A DNA stretch of 64,000 bases from Lentilactobacillus laojiaonis (GTDB lineage: Bacteria > Bacillota > Bacilli > Lactobacillales > Lactobacillaceae). Positions 43,756-52,273 of the stretch are shown here, one piece after another (the stretch's first letter is position 1; every line of letters begins with the position of its first letter). The DNA is taken from assembly GCF_020616595.1 (NCBI RefSeq), contig NZ_CP085278.1, positions 1,178,001 through 1,242,000 on the forward strand. Direction: 5' to 3'. The translations under genes were made by a program, and so were the position numbers. The notes below the pieces were generated by a model, which worked only from the letters and a program-made list of their open reading frames with translations, was not told the DNA's origin and ran no database searches.

Positions 43756-45210
43756 GTTATTACTTATAATTGCTATTATACAGATAATCATCGCGACTAC
43801 TAAGAAACTTAACGCCAATAACATAATATTGTGTAAACCATTGTGTAAGATAACTCGCATCTGCGGAATTAAATGTTGTGGTAAATGTTTAGCCGCTTCG
43901 GCATCACTAAGATGATTTAACATCCCCATCGTGATTTGTCCGTGGCTTTGTTTAACTCCTGCATGTAACGCATTATTTAAAACAATCCCACAAATTGAAG
44001 CCATAAAGGTTTGACTTAATTTACGCATTAAGAAACTTAGTGAAGTAGCTGTCGGTACATCTTGAGGATCTGCATCTTCTTGTACACTAATTTGTAAAAC
44101 ATTAAAACAAAGTCCCGAACCAAACCCGACAAAACAGCCTGCCAATAATAAGACCCAGTAACTAGCTGAAATGCCTGATAAACCTAAAATCGTAAAGGCC
44201 ACCATCAGAGTAAAGATTCCTAAGGCCGTAATAACTCGAGGTCGCATATGACTGGATAAATTAACCACCGATCGAGCACCGATAAAATTGGTAAAGGCAC
44301 TTGGAATTTGCGTAACTCCCCCAATAACCGCTGACGTTGCTAGTAATCCCTGCGCCCACATGGGAGCATATTGATTAAAACCAATAAACGTTGCCCAAAT
44401 TAAAATAAATAAAATAAAATCGATAACTAATTTTTTATTTTTAAATAGGCGACTAGGGACAATCGGATCATTAGCCGTTTTTTCTACAAAACCTAAAATA
44501 ACTAGTAAAGCAACTGCAATAACTAATAAAGCAATAACCCACATAGTTGATAAAATGTTAATCATTTCAATACCGACTAATAACATTACTAGGCCAGTGG
44601 TTAATAAAGTAATTCCCTTAATATCAACTGGATTATCAATTTTTAAGGAATCGTCTTGCTTGAAATAATGTTGGACAATCAAAATTGATAGTAGTCCTAA
44701 CGGCACATTAATATAAAATACCCAATGCCAACTAATCGTATCTACAATCCAGCCACCTAGCAAAGGACCAATAATGGTTGCCGAACTATAACTAGCCGTC
44801 ACAAATCCTAGGACTTTAGAACGCTTCTTGGGATTTTTATACATATTAGCATAAATGATATAAGGAATCGAAGTCATTCCTCCCGAACCTAATCCCATGA
44901 TCCCACGCGCTACAATTAAGAAGATAACGTTGGGCGCCATTCCTTCAAAAAATGAACCAATCACAAATAACGTGGTGGCAATTTGATAAGCAGTTTTATT
45001 ACCAATATGTTCACCTAATTTACTCCATAGCGGAGTACTAACCGCCGTAGTTAATAAGAAAATGGAAACTATCCATCCCATAAATTCAATCCCATGCAAG
45101 TCACTGACGATTGCTGGTAAGGCCGTATTGATAATGGTACTGTCTAAACCATTCATTGCGTTAGACATTAATAAGGCTAACGTAACGATTTGGATTTCCT
45201 TTTTATTCAA
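43738..45210 (-). CDS. DHA2-family MFS drug exporter (14 helices)
   Basis: A roughly 490-residue EmrB/QacA-type antiporter. NAMNGLDSTIINTALPAI is the family's helix-1 motif, with WSKLGEHIGNKTAYQIA (motif A) and SSATIIGPLLGGWIVDTISWHWVFYINVPLG (motif C region). It extrudes toxic compounds by proton antiport. I chose TTG 45210, since AAGGATGG precedes it, whereas ATG 45231 has no ribosome binding site. A palindromic operator overlies the promoter. Confidence 0.85.
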   Translation of the reverse strand: MNKKEIQIVTLALLMSNAMNGLDSTIINTALPAIVSDLHGIEFMGWIVSIFLLTTAVSTPLWSKLGEHIGNKTAYQIATTLFVIGSFFEGMAPNVIFLIVARGIMGLGSGGMTSIPYIIYANMYKNPKKRSKVLGFVTASYSSATIIGPLLGGWIVDTISWHWVFYINVPLGLLSILIVQHYFKQDDSLKIDNPVDIKGITLLTTGLVMLLVGIEMINILSTMWVIALLVIAVALLVILGFVEKTANDPIVPSRLFKNKKLVIDFILFILIWATFIGFNQYAPMWAQGLLATSAVIGGVTQIPSAFTNFIGARSVVNLSSHMRPRVITALGIFTLMVAFTILGLSGISASYWVLLLAGCFVGFGSGLCFNVLQISVQEDADPQDVPTATSLSFLMRKLSQTFMASICGIVLNNALHAGVKQSHGQITMGMLNHLSDAEAAKHLPQHLIPQMRVILHNGLHNIMLLALSFLVVAMIICIIAIISNNKARTV

Positions 45211-45236
45211 GCTAAAACCATCCTTTTTCATAAAAA

Positions 45237-45255
45237 TACACTAACTACTAGTGTA
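45237..45255. promoter_or_regulatory. Operator at the DHA2 exporter promoter
   Basis: TACACTA-N5-TAGTGTA is a perfect inverted repeat whose outer arm is the -10 TACACT (minus strand). A -35 TTGCTA lies 17 bp upstream, and the spacer holds the palindrome AATTCCGGAATT (45261-45272). The size fits a TetR- or MarR-type repressor, not encoded here. Confidence 0.55.
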
Positions 45256-45276
45256 GTCCCAATTCCGGAATTTAGC

Positions 45277-45307
45277 AAAAAAGCCTAATAGCAATTGCTA
45301 TTAGGCT
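45277..45307 (-). terminator. Terminator of the ClC gene
   Basis: AGCCTAATAGC / GCTATTAGGCT stem followed by a T run on the minus strand. Confidence 0.88.
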
Positions 45308-45314
45308 AGATTAA

Positions 45315-46568
45315 CTATTTATTAACAGGATCTTTTAAAATTAATTTTCCACATAAAATTGCTAAGGCTACGCCCAATCCTAGTGGTAAAAAGGCCGAAT
45401 AATTTAAATGACAGATTTCAAACATCATAAATAAGGCCATTAAGGGAGCTTGCTGGGAAGCAGCTAATAAAGCACTGGCCCCAATCACTGCACATTGCCA
45501 GATCGGCATAACGGGAATCCACAAACTCGCTATAAATCCAATGGTTCCTCCAATCGCTGCGCCAATCGCAATTGAAGGTGCTAGTTTGCCCCCGAAAGCT
45601 CCGGCTTTTAATGAAAAAGTCGTAACTAATGATTTAGCTAGCGCTCCAATTAATAAAATTAACGCCACCTTAGAAGTATGGATATGAATCGCTGCTTCAG
45701 CTAATGAGCGCCCATTTCCCATAATTTCTGGAAAGTACATCGCAATTAATCCCGTAATTAAACTAATTAAAGGTAACTGCCATAAAATTTTATTTTTAGT
45801 AGCTTTCGTTCTTTCGGCCCATTTAAATCCTTTTCTAAAAAGGGCCCCACAAATGCCACTAATTGGCGCAATAATCAATGTTAATGCCACCACTGGCAAT
45901 GAAAAGTTTCCCTGCCCCACTAAGTAGTAAGGTTTAAAGCCTTTAAGGGTTGAACCCATTAACATTGCAATGATTGACATTAATAAACTCACAGAAACCG
46001 TCTTTTTATTAACTTTATTTAATAAAATTTCTACACTAAATAGCATTCCCGTCATCGGGGCAATATAAATTCCCGCAAAGCCGGCTCCAGCAGCGGCCGC
46101 CAATAACAACTGACGATCTTCCGGATCAATTTTAAAACTTCTAACTCGATCTAAAAAATTCATCCATTTTTGAGCAATTAAGGTACCCACCAAGCGAGGA
46201 GCAACTTCACGGCCAACCGGGCCACCAATTCCTACAAAAAATACCTGAGTAAATGAATTTAATAAAGTAGTACTAACCGGCATCTGAGCGCCTTTAATAC
46301 TGGCTTCTACATTTACCGTTGGTTTTAATTTTACACTAATATACCACCATAAAATCGTGGCAATCATTCCACCGATGACTAATGATAATAATCGGTGAAG
46401 GGGCGAAATTTGGGCCGGTGCAGGATACATAGCCGTTTCTTTGTAATTTAAGAATACATATTCAATAATTTCAATCATTTTACCTAAAATCATTGCACCT
46501 AAACCAACTAAAATACCCAGTATCGTCGTGGTTCGTAGTAGCCCGAGCGTACTTTTATGTTTTGCCAT
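45315..46568 (-). CDS. ClC-family chloride channel/antiporter
   Basis: A 417-residue membrane protein with the ClC pore signatures GIGGPVGREVAPRLVG (about 114-129, the GxxGPxxx anion site and gating Glu region) and KAGAFGGKLAPSIAIGAAIG (about 320-339). ClC proteins exchange chloride for protons or conduct chloride or fluoride. In lactic acid bacteria they are thought to help acid tolerance. Start ATG 46568. The gene is alone and ends in a strong terminator. Confidence 0.9.
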   Translation of the reverse strand: MAKHKSTLGLLRTTTILGILVGLGAMILGKMIEIIEYVFLNYKETAMYPAPAQISPLHRLLSLVIGGMIATILWWYISVKLKPTVNVEASIKGAQMPVSTTLLNSFTQVFFVGIGGPVGREVAPRLVGTLIAQKWMNFLDRVRSFKIDPEDRQLLLAAAAGAGFAGIYIAPMTGMLFSVEILLNKVNKKTVSVSLLMSIIAMLMGSTLKGFKPYYLVGQGNFSLPVVALTLIIAPISGICGALFRKGFKWAERTKATKNKILWQLPLISLITGLIAMYFPEIMGNGRSLAEAAIHIHTSKVALILLIGALAKSLVTTFSLKAGAFGGKLAPSIAIGAAIGGTIGFIASLWIPVMPIWQCAVIGASALLAASQQAPLMALFMMFEICHLNYSAFLPLGLGVALAILCGKLILKDPVNK

Positions 46569-46683
46569 AAATTTATATCATTCCTTTTTTAGTAATATTT
46601 CTAGTATATACGCCTTAATTTTAAAAATTCAATAGCTAGCCAATATTAAATGATTGATTAGTGCTAAGTCGGCATAAAATCAA

Positions 46684-46721
46684 TAAAAAACGGAAACTAA
46701 TTAGATAGTTTCCGTTTTTAT
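46684..46721 (-). terminator. Terminator of lemA-htpX
   Basis: AAACGGAAACTA / TAGTTTCCGTTT stem with a T run on the minus strand. Confidence 0.88.
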
Positions 46722-46737
46722 TAGAATATACTTGCGC

Positions 46738-47724
46738 TTATCTAGGTTGTTGATCCTGACTTTCGCCTAATACTCGCTTCAAGTTTTCGATGCGTTCTTC
46801 TAATGGTGGATGATCATCCATCATTTTAGACCACCAAGAACGCTTATTATTTTTGCCAAATAGTGGTTCTACCAAATATAAATCACTAGCTTGTGGTGAT
46901 AAATTAGAAGCTGCCGGTTGGGGTCCTTGAAGTTTTTCCAGGGCCTTAATTAAACCGGCCGGATTACCCGTTAATTCCGCTCCCGAAACATCGGCTAGGG
47001 CTTCACGTTTTCTCGACAAAATTTTAGACAATAGATAACTAAGTGGTAACCCAATAATTAAGATTAAACCACCAAGGACTACTAAAATTAGGCTTAAATA
47101 CCGGCTAGAATTATCATCATCGTCATCGCTATAACCAAAATACGACATCGATTGACCAGAACGTAATAACCCATATCCCAATAAACTAATAAAGCCCACT
47201 AAGGCAATTGATAAAGTAGTTACGCGAATATCATAGTTTTTGATATGACTCATTTCATGAGCAATCACACCCTCTAATTCTTCCCGATTCATAATATCAA
47301 TTAACCCTTGAGTAACCGAAATACTAGCTTTATCAGGACTCATCCCCGTCGCAAACGCATTAGGAGAAGCATCCGGAACAATAAAGACTTTCGGCATTGG
47401 TAATCCGGCTGCTAAACTAACTTCAACGACGATATCATAAACTTGTCGATAACTAGGATCGGCCACATCTTCATAGATTTCTTGACCCTTGTTCATGCGA
47501 ACAATTTCCATTCCACCTTGCCAGTAGCGATACAAGATATATAAGATTAATACGATTTCTAAACCTAGCATGGCTTTAGCCGTATTAACTAAATCGCCAC
47601 CAGTAAAAACATAGGCTAAAATTGCAAAAATTATGTTAATTAGCAACAAAAACATCGCAATGGTGTATACAGAACGCTTTTTATTTTCATTAATTTGCGC
47701 TCCTAAAGTATCTAATTTAGCCAC
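46738..47724 (-). CDS. htpX: HtpX membrane zinc metalloprotease (M48)
   Basis: A 328-residue protease of the inner membrane with two N-terminal helices (about 19-40 and 52-68). The zinc motif HEMSH is at 156-160 and a further helix pair at 168-185 and 210-235. The third ligand Glu lies in KREALADVSGAELTGNPAGL. It degrades damaged membrane proteins. It lies 12 bp downstream of lemA, a conserved pair in lactobacilli. C-terminal HPPLEERIENLKRV is typical of the family. Confidence 0.95.
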   Translation of the reverse strand: MAKLDTLGAQINENKKRSVYTIAMFLLLINIIFAILAYVFTGGDLVNTAKAMLGLEIVLILYILYRYWQGGMEIVRMNKGQEIYEDVADPSYRQVYDIVVEVSLAAGLPMPKVFIVPDASPNAFATGMSPDKASISVTQGLIDIMNREELEGVIAHEMSHIKNYDIRVTTLSIALVGFISLLGYGLLRSGQSMSYFGYSDDDDDNSSRYLSLILVVLGGLILIIGLPLSYLLSKILSRKREALADVSGAELTGNPAGLIKALEKLQGPQPAASNLSPQASDLYLVEPLFGKNNKRSWWSKMMDDHPPLEERIENLKRVLGESQDQQPR

Positions 47725-47736
47725 TTATCTTTCACC

Positions 47737-48333
47737 TCAGAACTTAACTTCCGGAACAGTTTCATTAGCAGGATCGGTTGGTAATTGTTCACGCTTAGTG
47801 AAATGAAACATCCCGGCTAACAAATTAGCTGGAAATGATTGAATTCTAGTATTGTAGTCACGGACTACCCGATTAAAGTTAGTCCGGCTAGCTGCCACTC
47901 GATTTTCGGTTGTCGTTAATTCTTCTTGGAGTTGACCAAAATTAGTAGAAGCTTGTAAATTAGGATAATTTTCAGCAACCGCAAAAATTTGACCCAAGCC
48001 CGCATTAGCAGCATCATTAGCTTGAACTCGTTGAGCTAAATTAGCTTGATCATTGCCCATCACTTCCGCAGCAGCTTGTAAATCGGCTAAAGTCGCTCCA
48101 TTATTATGGCCCGCATTACGTGCCTCAACGGTATCCATAAAGGTATCGTGTTCATGTTTAGCATAACCTTTGACCGTGTTTACTAAATTAGGAATTAAAT
48201 CAGCTCGGCGTTTTAATTGCACACCAATTTGACTTTGGGCTTCATCAACCGTGTTGCGAGCGCTGACCATGCCGTTATAAATTAAAATTCCGATTACTAC
48301 TAATACTACTAAAATTATAATTGTAATTATCAC
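47737..48333 (-). CDS. lemA: LemA family protein
   Basis: A 198-residue protein with one N-terminal membrane helix (about 1-20) and a helical coiled-coil body. Family marks are YNGMVSARNTVDEAQSQIGVQLKRRADLIPNLVNTVKGYAKHE and the late YNTRIQSFPANLLAGMFHF. LemA function is unclear; with HtpX it is thought to act in membrane-protein quality control. It is first in the lemA-htpX transcript. GGGAGTTACTG-like sequence precedes the start. Confidence 0.95.
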   Translation of the reverse strand: MIITIIILVVLVVIGILIYNGMVSARNTVDEAQSQIGVQLKRRADLIPNLVNTVKGYAKHEHDTFMDTVEARNAGHNNGATLADLQAAAEVMGNDQANLAQRVQANDAANAGLGQIFAVAENYPNLQASTNFGQLQEELTTTENRVAASRTNFNRVVRDYNTRIQSFPANLLAGMFHFTKREQLPTDPANETVPEVKF

Positions 48334-48506
48334 AGTAACTCCCTCTTTTCATAAATATCAATTTAACCTAAGTCTAACAACCAATATCTGGTATAGCAAG
48401 AAAGGTACCTATTTTGCGATCAGCTTTATTAAATTATTAATGATTTAGACAAACTGCTATAATAAGCTAGTTGGAATTACTAAATTTAATCATTAGGAGC
48501 CCAAAT

Positions 48507-49676
48507 ATGAATGAAATTTTAAAAGAACAATTTTTTGTGGATGATCTTTCTGCCGATCAAAAAAATGTAATTAGCCAAATGAATACTTATATTGGACAAA
48601 GTCTTCAACAAAATCTCCATTCCGTAGCCATTATTAAAGGGGCAGCGGGAACTGGTAAATCAGTTGTTTTAATGGAATTAGTTCGCCAATATATGACCGA
48701 TAAAAATTACCAAACGGCTTTAGTTGTTAATCATCCCGAACTATACAAAGCTTATCGTGACCTAGGAAAATCTATTCCAAATATGGATGTTAAATCCATT
48801 TTACGTCCCACGGCTTTAATCAATAATGCGCAAAAAAATCACAAAAAATACGACATTATTTTTGTTGATGAAGCGCACCTACTATACTCTAAATCCGAAC
48901 CCTATGCGCACTATCGCGGCCAAAATCAACTAACTGATTTAATGAATTTAGCCAAAATTGTAGTCGTCGTATACGATTTCGATCAAGTCTTCCAATCTAA
49001 AATGTACTGGGATAAAGAACTATTATTCAAGACCATTGACCAGCATCCTTACCAAATTTTTGATATGAATTTCCAATATCGAATGGTAGCCAGTGATGAA
49101 CAAGTGGCTTGGATGGATGATTTAACTAGTCAAAAACCACTCAAAGCCTTCCCGGAAAATAGTGACTTTGAATTTAAAGTTTTCGATACCGCCGGGGAAG
49201 TTTTCGAAAATATCAAGAAACGTAACAAAGAAGTCGGCATGAGTCGCATGGTGGCTACTTCCGGCTTTCCACGAATCGATGGTCGTCATAATGTAGAAAT
49301 GGATACCTTTAACTTACCTTGGGATGAATGGGATCCCCAACGCACTCACTGGGCTAAACGTGAAGGCTCACTTACTCAAGTGGGAACCATTTACACCTTA
49401 CAAGGTTTTGATTTAAATTACGTTGGAATGATTATTGGACCTTCATTTGGCTATGATAAGGCCACGGATTCCATGACCATTATTCCAGAAAAATATTCAC
49501 ATAAAGAAATTTTCAAGAAACGTAAAGATCGTAAATTCACTCAAGAAGAATATAAGGTCTTTATCGCTAACGTGCTCAATGTTTTGATGAAACGTGGTAA
49601 ATATGGACTCTACCTCACGGCTTACGATGATGATCTTCGTCAAAGACTAGTAGAGCTTTACCAAAATAAGAAGTAA
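48507..49676 (+). CDS. DUF2075 P-loop NTPase (helicase-like)
   Basis: A 389-residue ATPase of the DUF2075 group. Walker A is GAAGTGKS (45-52), and Walker B with a DEAH-like box is IIFVDEAHLLYS near 113-124. A region resembling superfamily-1 helicases follows (VVVVYDFDQVFQS), with an Arg-rich motif and TLQGFDLNYVGMIIGPSFGYD towards the end. No extra nuclease domain is present. Function is unknown; nucleic acid repair or defence roles are often guessed. I chose ATG 48507 as AGGAG lies seven bases upstream. Confidence 0.8.
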   Translation: MNEILKEQFFVDDLSADQKNVISQMNTYIGQSLQQNLHSVAIIKGAAGTGKSVVLMELVRQYMTDKNYQTALVVNHPELYKAYRDLGKSIPNMDVKSILRPTALINNAQKNHKKYDIIFVDEAHLLYSKSEPYAHYRGQNQLTDLMNLAKIVVVVYDFDQVFQSKMYWDKELLFKTIDQHPYQIFDMNFQYRMVASDEQVAWMDDLTSQKPLKAFPENSDFEFKVFDTAGEVFENIKKRNKEVGMSRMVATSGFPRIDGRHNVEMDTFNLPWDEWDPQRTHWAKREGSLTQVGTIYTLQGFDLNYVGMIIGPSFGYDKATDSMTIIPEKYSHKEIFKKRKDRKFTQEEYKVFIANVLNVLMKRGKYGLYLTAYDDDLRQRLVELYQNKK

Positions 49677-49702
49677 TTTTTATATAACGTAATTTTATTA
49701 AT

Positions 49703-49741
49703 TAAAAAACGCTCGTCTCATAATTGAGACGAGCGTTTTAC
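49703..49741. terminator. Bidirectional terminator
   Basis: AAAACGCTCGTCTC / GAGACGAGCGTTTT strong stem between the DUF2075 and rsgA genes. Confidence 0.92.
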
Positions 49742-50794
49742 TTATTTCTTTAAATCTTTTAACATTTGTTTCATTTTATGTTTACTACCAAACATCCGCT
49801 TAATTTTTTCATTTTCTAATTCCCGCGCGTTTAGCTGACTATAAGTGAGTTCTCGTTGTAGTTTTTGATAACTTTCTAAACGTTCAATGGGCAATGTCCC
49901 CGCCTCAATTGCTTGACGAACGGCACACCCCGGATCACTTTGGTGTTGGCAATCCTTAAATTTACATTGCGCCGCTAATTGTTCGATATCTTGAAACGTA
50001 TGAGCTAAATCTCCGGTATGAATACGTAATTCCCGCATTCCGGGAGTATCGATAACGACTCCTCCGGTGGGTAATTTTAATAATTGACGAAAAGTCGTGG
50101 TATGGCGACCTTTATCATCATCGGATCGAATGGCCTTCGTTGCAAAAATATCTTGCTGCATTAGTCCATTAATTAAGGTAGATTTACCCACTCCTGAAGA
50201 TCCTACAAACGCCACCGTCTGATCATTATCAGTGTATTTTCGTAACTCGTCATAACCTTCATTTTGCTTGGCCGAACAAATGATTATATCAACGCCAATC
50301 GCCACTTCACCTAGTTCGACTAGCTTTTGATCTAAATCGGTACATAAATCGGCCTTAGTTAAAACGATCACTGGCATAGCACCACTTTCCCAAGCGATGG
50401 TTAAATAACGCTCAATTCGGCGAATATTAAAATCCGCATTGAGTGACATACAAATAAAAACGGTATCTAAATTAGCTGCAATGATTTGACCCGCACCTTC
50501 ACTGCCAGCCGCTCCTCTAGTAAGGACACTTTTTCGCGGAAGGACTTGTTGAATAGTAGCTTGTTGGCCGGTAGTTGCCGTAAGCATTACCCAATCTCCC
50601 ACGGCAGGAAAATCCGTTACATTTCTAGCATTATGCTGAAATTTACCACTTACCTGGGCCGAAAATTCCCCTGCCGCACTAATTACTTGATAAAGTTCCC
50701 GATGTTGTTCGGTTACTCGAGCTAAAATTTCATCGGGAAATGATTTAGCTGCCTGTTTAATAGTTTCAGTTAATCCGTATTCAATTAAATTCAA
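49742..50794 (-). CDS. rsgA: Ribosome small subunit-dependent GTPase A
   Basis: A 350-residue late 30S maturation GTPase with circularly permuted motifs: an OB fold (about 25-95), G4 TKAD (146-149), G1 GSSGVGKST (198-206), then G2/G3 with IDTPGMREL. The C-terminal zinc finger is CKFKDCQHQSDPGC. TTG 50794 is favoured, with AAAGGA eight bases upstream; GTG 50821 is less likely. A pentapeptide ORF and a hairpin occupy the leader, so translation-linked control is possible. It is related to the RsgA/YloQ of the main ribosome cluster. Confidence 0.9.
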   Translation of the reverse strand: MNLIEYGLTETIKQAAKSFPDEILARVTEQHRELYQVISAAGEFSAQVSGKFQHNARNVTDFPAVGDWVMLTATTGQQATIQQVLPRKSVLTRGAAGSEGAGQIIAANLDTVFICMSLNADFNIRRIERYLTIAWESGAMPVIVLTKADLCTDLDQKLVELGEVAIGVDIIICSAKQNEGYDELRKYTDNDQTVAFVGSSGVGKSTLINGLMQQDIFATKAIRSDDDKGRHTTTFRQLLKLPTGGVVIDTPGMRELRIHTGDLAHTFQDIEQLAAQCKFKDCQHQSDPGCAVRQAIEAGTLPIERLESYQKLQRELTYSQLNARELENEKIKRMFGSKHKMKQMLKDLKK

Positions 50795-50927
50795 TGTTTT
50801 ATTCCTTTCGTTAATCCGCACATCAGGTCAAGGTAAATTATCTATTTAAATTTACTGAATCATTTACCAAGTATCTGAGCACACCAAATAAAGCAGCAAG
50901 TTTACTGCGATTTTTTCAGTTAATTAC

Positions 50928-50945
50928 TTAGTCAACGACCCTCAT
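50928..50945 (-). CDS. Leader pentapeptide MRVVD upstream of rsgA
   Basis: ATG AGG GTC GTT GAC TAA with a near-perfect ribosome binding site (GGAGGA, seven-base spacer). The promoter TTGACT-18-TAAGAT (51001-51006 and 50977-50982 on the minus strand) lies just upstream. A GCAG/CTGC stem followed by TTTATTT comes after the ORF. The CCGCA bases of the leader can pair with TGCGG next to the rsgA start. Peptide-dependent attenuation is a hypothesis. Confidence 0.45.
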   Translation of the reverse strand: MRVVD

Positions 50946-51009
50946 ATGCGGTTCCTCCGAAAGTTTAATTGCAGTTATCTTAGCATAGTCAATTTTATTC
51001 AGTCAACAT

Positions 51010-51390
51010 CTAAAGAACTTTCCGTAATTCAAATAACCACTGCTTACCAGTTTGTTTAAGAGTATGTTGAATGGTTTGGCAATCCACGATCGTTTTAGTA
51101 TCCGGATCCACAATTAATAACGTCGATTGGGCGACGACCGTTTTATCAGTTACGGTCACAATCAGTGGCGCAATCGTTAAGTGTTGAGAATGTGCCGGCT
51201 CTTTTTGCCAAGTAGCTTGCGTAAAAGAAATTAAATTGGATTTTCCAGTAACCGTTCCTTTAATTCCCGCAATTTTTCCATCATCGCTAAATAAATTTAC
51301 ATAGGCTTCGGCCTGACGAGCAGTCGCTAATTGATCGGCTTGCGTTATCATATTAAAAATTTCCAATTGTTGAGTAGCTGTTAATTGCAT
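51010..51390 (-). CDS. SnoaL-like (NTF2 fold) protein
   Basis: A 126-residue soluble protein of the NTF2-like group: a helical start (TATQQLEIFNMITQADQLATARQAEAYVNLFSDDGKIAG) and a beta-sheet half with LTIAPLIVTVTDKTVVAQSTLLIVD. Such folds serve as isomerases, cyclases or binding proteins. No catalytic residues can be assigned. The ATG is preceded by a GGGGGATGA-type site. It is upstream of rsgA on the same strand but has its own stop before the rsgA promoter. Confidence 0.7.
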   Translation of the reverse strand: MQLTATQQLEIFNMITQADQLATARQAEAYVNLFSDDGKIAGIKGTVTGKSNLISFTQATWQKEPAHSQHLTIAPLIVTVTDKTVVAQSTLLIVDPDTKTIVDCQTIQHTLKQTGKQWLFELRKVL

Positions 51391-51497
51391 AAAATCATCC
51401 CCCTTTTTTAGTATACGAGCTTTAAAATTTTTTGAGCTTTTTAAACCCCATTAACTATTTAATCCTGCTACAATATGCCCCAAAGGAGGGAATTTAC

Positions 51498-52196
51498 ATG
51501 CAATTAGTTTTTCACGGTCATTCATGTATAGAAATCCGTTTAAATAATGGCAAAGTTTTATTAGTTGATCCTTGGATCACTGGCAATCCTCAAAGCGATC
51601 TCGATTTAGATTTTAAATGTGATGCGATTTTAGTTACTCACGGACATCAACATCATAGTGGTGACATGATTACTCTTAGTCAGCGTAATCAGGCACCGAT
51701 TATTGGGATGAGTGAATTAGTCTATTATGCTAAACATAATGGAGCGCCTTTGGGTCATGCCATGGACTTGGGTGGCCAATGGAACTTTGATTTTGGCACA
51801 ATAAAAACCACGCATGCTCAGCACAGCTCGAGCTTAATTATTAATAACCAACCGGTCTACATGGGAGAAGCGTGCGGTTTCTTAATCATGGCAGATCACC
51901 AAATTGTCTATATTGCTGGGGACACTTCCAATTATGGTGATATGAATCTCTTTGGTAAGGCCTACAACATTGATGTCGCAGTTTTACCAATTGGTGATAA
52001 TTACACGATGGGACCCAAGGCGGCAGCCAGTGCAGCTAACCGTGTTAAAGCTAAATATGTAATTCCCGTTCACTACAATACATTTCCCGACATCCAACAA
52101 GATCCACAAGCTTTTGCGAAATTATTACCTGCGGGGATGGTAAAAGTTTTAAAAGCGGGAGAATCGTTTGAGATTCCTACCCCTTCAATAAATTGA
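51498..52196 (+). CDS. UPF0173-type metal-dependent hydrolase
   Basis: A 232-residue metallo-beta-lactamase-fold protein. The opening LVFHGHSCIEIRLNNGKVLLVDPWITGNP is typical of the UPF0173/YtkL group. The metal motif reads THGHQHHSGD, where the family's HxHxDH has His in place of the expected Asp. The later ligands GDTSNYGDM and VIPVHYNTFP are present. The substrate is unknown. I chose ATG 51498, which follows GGAGGG. The change in the motif may alter metal binding. Confidence 0.85.
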   Translation: MQLVFHGHSCIEIRLNNGKVLLVDPWITGNPQSDLDLDFKCDAILVTHGHQHHSGDMITLSQRNQAPIIGMSELVYYAKHNGAPLGHAMDLGGQWNFDFGTIKTTHAQHSSSLIINNQPVYMGEACGFLIMADHQIVYIAGDTSNYGDMNLFGKAYNIDVAVLPIGDNYTMGPKAAASAANRVKAKYVIPVHYNTFPDIQQDPQAFAKLLPAGMVKVLKAGESFEIPTPSIN

Positions 52197-52252
52197 TTGC
52201 AATATTAGATAAAGTATACTATCCTTATTTTATTAACTTACAAAAAGTAAGT
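52193..52252 (+). promoter_or_regulatory. Promoter and operator of the LLM gene
   Basis: -35 TTGATT (52193-52198), 16-bp spacer, -10 TATACT (52215-52220). The perfect inverted repeat ACTTAC-N5-GTAAGT lies at 52236-52252, around the start point of transcription. The same type of repeat is found before lox and the CinD-like gene. Confidence 0.65.
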
Positions 52253-52273
52253 AAACGACTGGAGGCTTAAATT

